Shown: positions 6,361-9,679 of the stretch, in pieces
How positions within the stretch are numbered: the first letter of the stretch is position 1
Layout: every line of letters begins with the position of its first letter
Assembly: GCA_013139225.1 (NCBI GenBank)
Contig: WTBG01000203.1
Span: forward strand, 1-9,679
Direction: 5' to 3'
DNA length: 9,679 nt
Source of the DNA: Deltaproteobacteria bacterium
GTDB taxonomy: Bacteria; Desulfobacterota; WTBG01
The notes under the pieces: model-generated
Database searches by the model: none
The model's input: only the letters and a program-made list of their open reading frames with translations
What the model was told of the DNA's origin: nothing
Program-made: the position numbers and the translations under genes

Positions 6361-6544
6361 CCTAATCTTCTTTCTTTGACGCCCAGCATCTTGTATTCGC
6401 TTCAGATAGTAACATAATTCAATCGATTTAAAAAGAGAAGATAAGGAATTGTTTTTATTAATTTATTTTGGAGAGAATGCCGATAGAAGAGAATAGTGTC
6501 TGAATGAAAAAGTTTTTTATCAACGAGACACGATGTGGTTTTAT

Positions 6545-6561
6545 CCCAGATTTTGCAGTAG
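6545..6561 (+). repeat. Left terminal inverted repeat
   Basis: CCCAGATTTTGCAGTAG pairs with the inverted copy at 6826-6842 with a single mismatch at its seventh base. Confidence 0.65.
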
Positions 6562-6608
6562 GTGTCGTAGCGAGGCGCAGAAAACCGTAGCGAAACGTGC
6601 AGTTAGAA

Positions 6609-6657
6609 CGATTTTACGACGAAGGCATATTCATAAATATGTTGAGGAGTAAAATCG
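6609..6657. repeat. Nested hairpin inside the MITE-like element
   Basis: Outer arms CGATTTTAC (6609-6617) and GTAAAATCG (6649-6657) are perfectly complementary. An inner perfect hairpin CATATT-CATA-AATATG lies at 6626-6641. A further pair, TTTTGTT (6689-6695) with AACAAAA (6711-6717), follows. Confidence 0.6.
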
Positions 6658-6719
6658 TGTCGTAAACAACTACACGTGCAACGGGTAGTTTTGTTCCATC
6701 AGGAGGGTGAAACAAAAGA

Positions 6720-6733
6720 GGCACGCACGTGCC
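6720..6733. repeat. GC-rich short hairpin in the element
   Basis: GGCAC and GTGCC are separated by the four-base loop GCAC, a perfect five-pair stem. Confidence 0.5.
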
Positions 6734-6743
6734 GATAGTTTCC

Positions 6744-6779
6744 CTTTGCGACCCCGTGAGAAACACGGGGGTTTCAAAG
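6744..6779. repeat. Strong extended hairpin in the element
   Basis: A perfect seven-pair stem, CCCCGTG (6752-6758) with CACGGGG (6764-6770), has loop AGAAA. An outer pair, CTTTG (6744-6748) with CAAAG (6775-6779), extends it. No T run follows on the plus strand, so it is not a standard terminator. Confidence 0.6.
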
Positions 6780-6814
6780 CAATAAACAAGCGTTGCAGCA
6801 AGGAGTTTCAAGCC

Positions 6815-6832
6815 GCAGTAGATTGCTACTGC
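6815..6832. repeat. Hairpin sharing the right terminal repeat
   Basis: GCAGTAG-ATTG-CTACTGC is a perfect seven-pair hairpin. Its right arm is the inner end of the right terminal repeat and its left arm copies the inner end of the left terminal repeat. CTACTGC could therefore pair either locally or with the far left end. Confidence 0.6.
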
Positions 6833-6842
6833 AAATTCTGGG
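6826..6842 (-). repeat. Right terminal inverted repeat
   Basis: Read on the minus strand, CCCAGAATTTGCAGTAG mirrors the left end at 6545-6561. It lies only 45 bp before the start codon of the next gene. Confidence 0.65.
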
Positions 6843-6887
6843 GTCATAACTGCTCGCTTTCTTTTTAAAACGTCAGGGAGTTCATGA

Positions 6888-7250
6888 ATGGGATTGATAC
6901 ATGTAAAAGATCTGAAAAAAGATATGATCCTGGCATGTGAGGTCAGCAATAAACATGGAAATACCCTTCTTGAAAAAGGGGATATGCTTAGTGAGAAACA
7001 TATCATGCTTCTCAAATCCTGGGGGATAACGGAGGCAGATATTGAAGGGTTTGATAGAGGTCAGGTTGAAGAGAGAGAAAGAGAAACTTTGTCGACTGCT
7101 GTCGTAGAGTCAATAGAAGAAGATCTTAAGAATTTGTTTCCTGATTTTGGAGATAATCCCCTGATGAATGAGTTATGCAGGGTCGTCAGAAAATTTAATA
7201 TAAAACAAAGAATAAAACAATCCTCAGAATGCAACAATGAAGACGAATAA
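6888..7250 (+). CDS. Small signalling-associated protein of the HDOD/HD-GYP operon
   Basis: This is a 120-residue protein. Residues 4-53 (HVKDLKKDMILACEV, then GNTLLEKGDMLSEKHI and LLKSWGI) match a small beta-rich module often found at the N-terminus of HD-GYP and other cyclic-di-nucleotide signalling proteins. Here it stands alone with a charged helical tail (EERERETLS, then ESIEEDLKNLFPDF) and an acidic end. No catalytic residues are apparent, so an adaptor or sensor role for the downstream HD proteins is inferred. The second of two nearby ATGs is used, because the first (6884) is in another frame. CAGGGAG lies 7 bp before it. The stop overlaps the HDOD start by 14 bp, implying translational coupling. 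Confidence 0.75.
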   Translation: MGLIHVKDLKKDMILACEVSNKHGNTLLEKGDMLSEKHIMLLKSWGITEADIEGFDRGQVEERERETLSTAVVESIEEDLKNLFPDFGDNPLMNELCRVVRKFNIKQRIKQSSECNNEDE

Positions 7251-8088
7251 GGTTGAAAATATTATTGGTTCTGTTGACAAGTTACCAACCCTGCCAATAA
7301 TTTATACAAAGCTTACAAATCTTCTGCAGTCACCCAACGCTACGGCCAAGATGATAAGTGATGTTATTTCTGAGGATCAGTCTATTGCTGTCAGGGTGCT
7401 TAACCTGGTAAATTCAGCTTTCTATAGCCTGCCCCAGAAAATTGGAAACTTGAAGCATGCCATTGTTATATTAGGATTAAACCAGATAAGAAATCTGGTG
7501 CTGGTTACATCAACAATAAAAATGTTCAGAGAAATCAAGTCAGACTCTTCATTTAATATGCAAAAGTTCTGGGAACATTCCATCGGATGTGCTGTTGCAG
7601 CAAGAGTGTTGGCTGAAACTGCCTACTTGAAAAGTCCTGATGACGTTTTTACTGGAGGTCTATTACACGACATAGGGAAATTGGTTCATGCTATCTATTT
7701 GAAAGAAGACTTTGCTGCTGTAATTGATGATGTTCGTGAGAGTGGATTGCCAGTGATTGAAGTTGAAAAAAGAATATTTGGTTGTGACCATACTTATACA
7801 GGAAGGGAGCTGGCTATTAAATGGAACTTATCCGAGGGGACTGTTGATATGATAAGACATCATCATTTATCAGATAACTCCGCAGAGTTGACGAAGGAAA
7901 TTTCTGCCGTACATATTGGAAACACTCTATGTATTGCCCTTGGTTTGGGCTCGGGGGGAGAAAAAAAGGTGCCTGTTGCTCAAATGAAGGCATGGGAGAT
8001 TTTGGATATTGAGATGAATAACCTTGAAACCATTATCGAAAGGATTGACAGGCTGTTTAATGAAAGCGTTGTAATTTTGGAATCTTAA
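7237..8088 (+). CDS. HDOD-domain signalling protein
   Basis: This 283-residue protein is made almost wholly of an HDOD domain (about residues 8-215). It has the typical opening LPTLPIIYTKLTNLL, the segment VLNLVNSAFYSLPQKI, and AIVILGLNQIRNLVL. HDOD proteins are HD-superfamily relatives found in regulation and chemotaxis-type signalling, and many have lost catalytic residues. Here the metal-type residues look unusually complete: H113 (WEHSIG), H144-D145 (LLHDIGK), H185 (CDHTYTG) and H208-H210. Hydrolase activity is therefore possible but not shown. It starts inside the upstream gene without its own clear ribosome site and is followed 25 bp later by the HD-GYP gene, so all three are one operon. 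It is probably cytoplasmic, with no membrane segment. Confidence 0.92.
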   Translation: MKTNKVENIIGSVDKLPTLPIIYTKLTNLLQSPNATAKMISDVISEDQSIAVRVLNLVNSAFYSLPQKIGNLKHAIVILGLNQIRNLVLVTSTIKMFREIKSDSSFNMQKFWEHSIGCAVAARVLAETAYLKSPDDVFTGGLLHDIGKLVHAIYLKEDFAAVIDDVRESGLPVIEVEKRIFGCDHTYTGRELAIKWNLSEGTVDMIRHHHLSDNSAELTKEISAVHIGNTLCIALGLGSGGEKKVPVAQMKAWEILDIEMNNLETIIERIDRLFNESVVILES

Positions 8089-8113
8089 CACAAGTCAGGA
8101 AGAACTTAACAAA

Positions 8114-9286
8114 ATGGTGCAAAAGAAACAAATGCCAATCGAATCGAACGAGATTTCATCAGTAATCGAGAAACTGCATTTTTTGGAAGAATCAAACAAT
8201 GCTCTCGTTGCCATTCAAAACAAATTGGAACGGCTAAGATACTTTCATTCTGAAATGGTAGTATCGCATGATATTCATCATATTCTTGAGAAAGGGTTGG
8301 CAAAATTTAAGGAACTGGTTGAAACCAAAGTATGTTCTGTTTTTCTTGTTGACGAGCGAGGTTTTGAGTTTGTCCACAAAATGTCGATACCGAAAGAGCT
8401 TTCATCCATTGTGCAAAAAGAGGTCGATGCCCAGATAGATTCGGGAACCTTTGGCTGGATCATCAATAGTGGTATTCCTGCATGTGTTCCAACAGAGATC
8501 TTTAGAGGTGAAGGGAACAGATTGCAAAGTGTTATAATAGCACCTCTTTCTCATAAGGAAAGGACTATGGGTGTGGTTGTCATAGTGTTTGAGGAAGACC
8601 AGGATTTTATAAGGCAGCAGACCTTAAAACTCCTCTATGTTCTTGCCGGGTTCTTTTCGCTGGCTTTACAAAATGCATTTCTGTTTAATGATTTGAAACA
8701 CAGTTACTTTAATACCATACAGGGAATAACCAATTCTATGGAAGCGCGTGACCCTTACACGCGGGGACATTCTCATAGGGTAGGTCAAATTGCTAAGGCA
8801 ATAGCCGAAGAACTCAACTGGGATAGCGATGATTTAGAACTCATCGATTGGGGCGGGATGTTGCACGATGTAGGAAAGATTGGTATTAACGATGCTATCC
8901 TTAATAAATCAAGCCAGTTGGAAGATGAAGAATATGAGGCAATAAAATTACACCCCTTGATTGGGGCCCAGATAGTGAAAGACATCCCTTTTTTAAAACC
9001 AGTGGTGCCTTATATTCTGGAGCATCACGAGAGATTTAATGGCAAGGGTTATCCCCGGGGTCTGACTGGTGAGGATATCTCCATTGAGGGGAGGCTGTTA
9101 GCAGTAGCAGATGTCTTTGATGCAATGACAACAGACAGAACATATCAAAAAGCTTTTAAACCAGAGGTTGCTGTTGAAAAGATTTTGAGAAGTGCAAACT
9201 CACAATTTGATCCCAAAATTATAAAGGCGTTTGAGAGGTCCTGGCGATCAGGCAAGCTCATCAAAATAACCGGTGCGTCGGTTTGA
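8114..9286 (+). CDS. GAF and HD-GYP protein, predicted cyclic-di-GMP phosphodiesterase
   Basis: This is a 390-residue protein. A short coiled-coil-like start (about 14-45) is followed by a GAF sensor domain (about 52-190) and an HD-GYP domain (about 195-378). HD-GYP enzymes hydrolyse cyclic di-GMP to pGpG or GMP. The metal and signature motifs are present: H219 and H221 (RGHSHRV), H251-D252 (LHDVGKIG), H280-P281, HHE at 304-306, GYP at 312-314, and D333/D336 (VADVFDAMTTDR). One change stands out: in the usual HHE-x2-DGxGYP motif the Asp is Asn309 (HHERFNGKGYP). The GAF domain suggests control by a bound small molecule. The ribosome site is AGGAAG, about 11 bp before the ATG. The protein is probably cytoplasmic. 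It is last in the operon, ahead of a hairpin terminator. Confidence 0.93.
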   Translation: MVQKKQMPIESNEISSVIEKLHFLEESNNALVAIQNKLERLRYFHSEMVVSHDIHHILEKGLAKFKELVETKVCSVFLVDERGFEFVHKMSIPKELSSIVQKEVDAQIDSGTFGWIINSGIPACVPTEIFRGEGNRLQSVIIAPLSHKERTMGVVVIVFEEDQDFIRQQTLKLLYVLAGFFSLALQNAFLFNDLKHSYFNTIQGITNSMEARDPYTRGHSHRVGQIAKAIAEELNWDSDDLELIDWGGMLHDVGKIGINDAILNKSSQLEDEEYEAIKLHPLIGAQIVKDIPFLKPVVPYILEHHERFNGKGYPRGLTGEDISIEGRLLAVADVFDAMTTDRTYQKAFKPEVAVEKILRSANSQFDPKIIKAFERSWRSGKLIKITGASV

Positions 9287-9287
9287 G

Positions 9288-9299
9288 GCGAAGCTTCGC
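9288..9299. repeat. Perfect 12-bp palindrome after the HD-GYP stop
   Basis: GCGAAGCTTCGC begins one base after the TGA. With no loop and no T run it is not a standard terminator. It could be a protein site or part of a dispersed intergenic repeat. Confidence 0.4.
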
Positions 9300-9350
9300 T
9301 AGCGATTACCTTCTTAAATGGCATGTCAACTGTGTCACACGCTCTCTCCA

Positions 9351-9384
9351 ATAAGGTCAGTCTGCAACTGACCTTCCTTATTTT
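9351..9384 (+). terminator. Rho-independent-type terminator of the signalling operon
   Basis: A perfect nine-pair stem, AAGGTCAGT (9353-9361) with ACTGACCTT (9367-9375), has a five-base loop CTGCA. It is followed by CCTTATTTT. An outer ATAAGG/CCTTAT pairing may extend it. It lies 66 bp after the HD-GYP stop on the same strand. Confidence 0.7.
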
Positions 9385-9514
9385 GTGCCTTTTCCCCTTC
9401 ATTATTATCTTGCAAAGTTTACCCCATTAGAAATAAAATGAATTTTTAGCAGGAACCAGAATTCCGCAATCGGTTCAATCCAGCATCTTATGCACCTGAA
9501 GGGCGAACATCTTT

Positions 9515-9520
9515 TATAAT
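9515..9520 (+). promoter_or_regulatory. Possible -10 box right before the HD gene
   Basis: A perfect TATAAT ends 4 bp before ATG 9525. The -35 side is weak (TGCACC at 9491-9496, three of six matches). If used, transcription would start at about the ATG, giving a leaderless message; chance is possible in AT-rich DNA. Confidence 0.25.
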
Positions 9521-9524
9521 CATT

Positions 9525-9679
9525 ATGGACGTACTTGTTCAAATAAAAAAAGAAGCTAAGCGTTATTTCGAAAATGCAAAAGGCAGTCACGATTGGGAAC
9601 ATACAGAAAGAGTTTACAATCTTTGCATACATATCGGGAAAGAGGAAAAAGCAGATATAGAGATTTTAAAATTAGCCGC
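9525..9679 (+). CDS. HD-superfamily hydrolase, 5' part only
   Basis: The first 51 residues of a gene run off the right edge. The segment KGSHDWEHTERVYNLC (about residues 19-34) is the opening of the HD fold in a widespread family of small metal-dependent phosphohydrolases. In that family H-x3-H-x2-R comes before an LHD motif, which would lie just beyond the window. The stretch ADIEILKLAA directly precedes that expected LHD site. The gene follows the signalling operon but is separated from it by a terminator, so it is probably transcribed independently. No clear ribosome site precedes the ATG. Substrate is unknown; relatives act on nucleotide-type phosphates. The call rests on a short sequence, but the motif is characteristic. 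Confidence 0.75.
   Translation, partial: MDVLVQIKKEAKRYFENAKGSHDWEHTERVYNLCIHIGKEEKADIEILKLA

Larger units (their letters stand above)
6541..6849. mobile_element. MITE-like non-coding element with terminal inverted repeats
   Basis: This is a gene-free block of about 300 bp. It is bounded by CCCAGATTTTGCAGTAG on the left and, inverted, CCCAGAATTTGCAGTAG on the right (16 of 17 match). Weaker TTAT/ATAA symmetry lies just outside. Between the ends lie at least five inverted repeats and a direct repeat CGTAGCGA (6566-6573 and 6586-6593). GC content is higher than in the flanks. Small size, terminal inverted repeats and no transposase fit a miniature inverted-repeat transposable element or another dispersed structured repeat. 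I see no clear target-site duplication and no second copy in the window. A long antisense reading frame crosses it but is judged spurious. Confidence 0.55.

Noticed and set aside
6614..7015. 133-codon open frame on the minus strand
   Set aside because: It runs antisense across the start of the 120-aa gene and through the hairpin-rich element. It has no ribosome site and its content is explained by the repeats.
9405..9632. 75-codon minus-strand open frame at the right end
   Set aside because: It is antisense to the start of the HD hydrolase, which has a recognisable motif, and it has no ribosome site.
1..9679. CRISPR array
   Set aside because: No set of regularly spaced identical repeats with unique spacers was seen. 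The 3971-4003 array is too short and has no spacers.

Overview
The window looks like a chromosomal piece from an AT-leaning (roughly 40% GC by eye) Gram-negative-type bacterium, probably an anaerobe. The evidence is a lipobox lipoprotein, a selenocysteine tRNA, a pair of U32-family iron-sulfur-type proteins and a c-di-GMP-type HD signalling operon. From memory only, the intergenic style and the small-protein families resemble anammox planctomycetes (Brocadiales). I could not test this and hold it loosely.

Region 1 (1-1402) is the end of an integrated element. A small XRE-type DNA-binding gene overlaps a tyrosine recombinase gene with a complete catalytic set. The recombinase gene stops 23 bp short of the 3' end of selC, the tRNA-Sec gene (minus strand, UCA anticodon, long variable arm). 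selC is a classic island attachment site, so the element most likely lies to the left, with its other end outside the window.

Region 2 (1499-2800) holds a well-formed candidate promoter for selC. It also holds a secreted protein of unknown function with its own promoter and ribosome site, a probable decayed small gene, and a short gene for a protein with two membrane segments.

Region 3 (2842-6360, all minus strand) reads, in transcription order: an inositol-monophosphatase-family enzyme, a lipoprotein, a UbiV-like U32 protein and a UbiU-like U32 protein. The two U32 proteins carry the cysteine spacings of the UbiV and UbiU [4Fe-4S] proteins. They may form a heterodimer in oxygen-independent hydroxylation or a related reaction. 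The UbiV-like frame contains an amber codon followed by 25 more coding-looking codons, and the read-through length (about 291 residues) fits UbiV better than the truncated length.

Region 4 (6541-6849) is a compact, gene-free, MITE-like element. Its ends are 17-bp terminal inverted repeats (16 of 17 match), and its interior is a run of hairpins. It sits immediately upstream of Region 5.

Region 5 (6888-9286, plus strand) is a three-gene signalling operon: a 120-aa small protein, an HDOD protein and a GAF/HD-GYP protein. It is closed by a stem-loop terminator. A further HD-superfamily hydrolase begins at 9525 and runs off the right edge.
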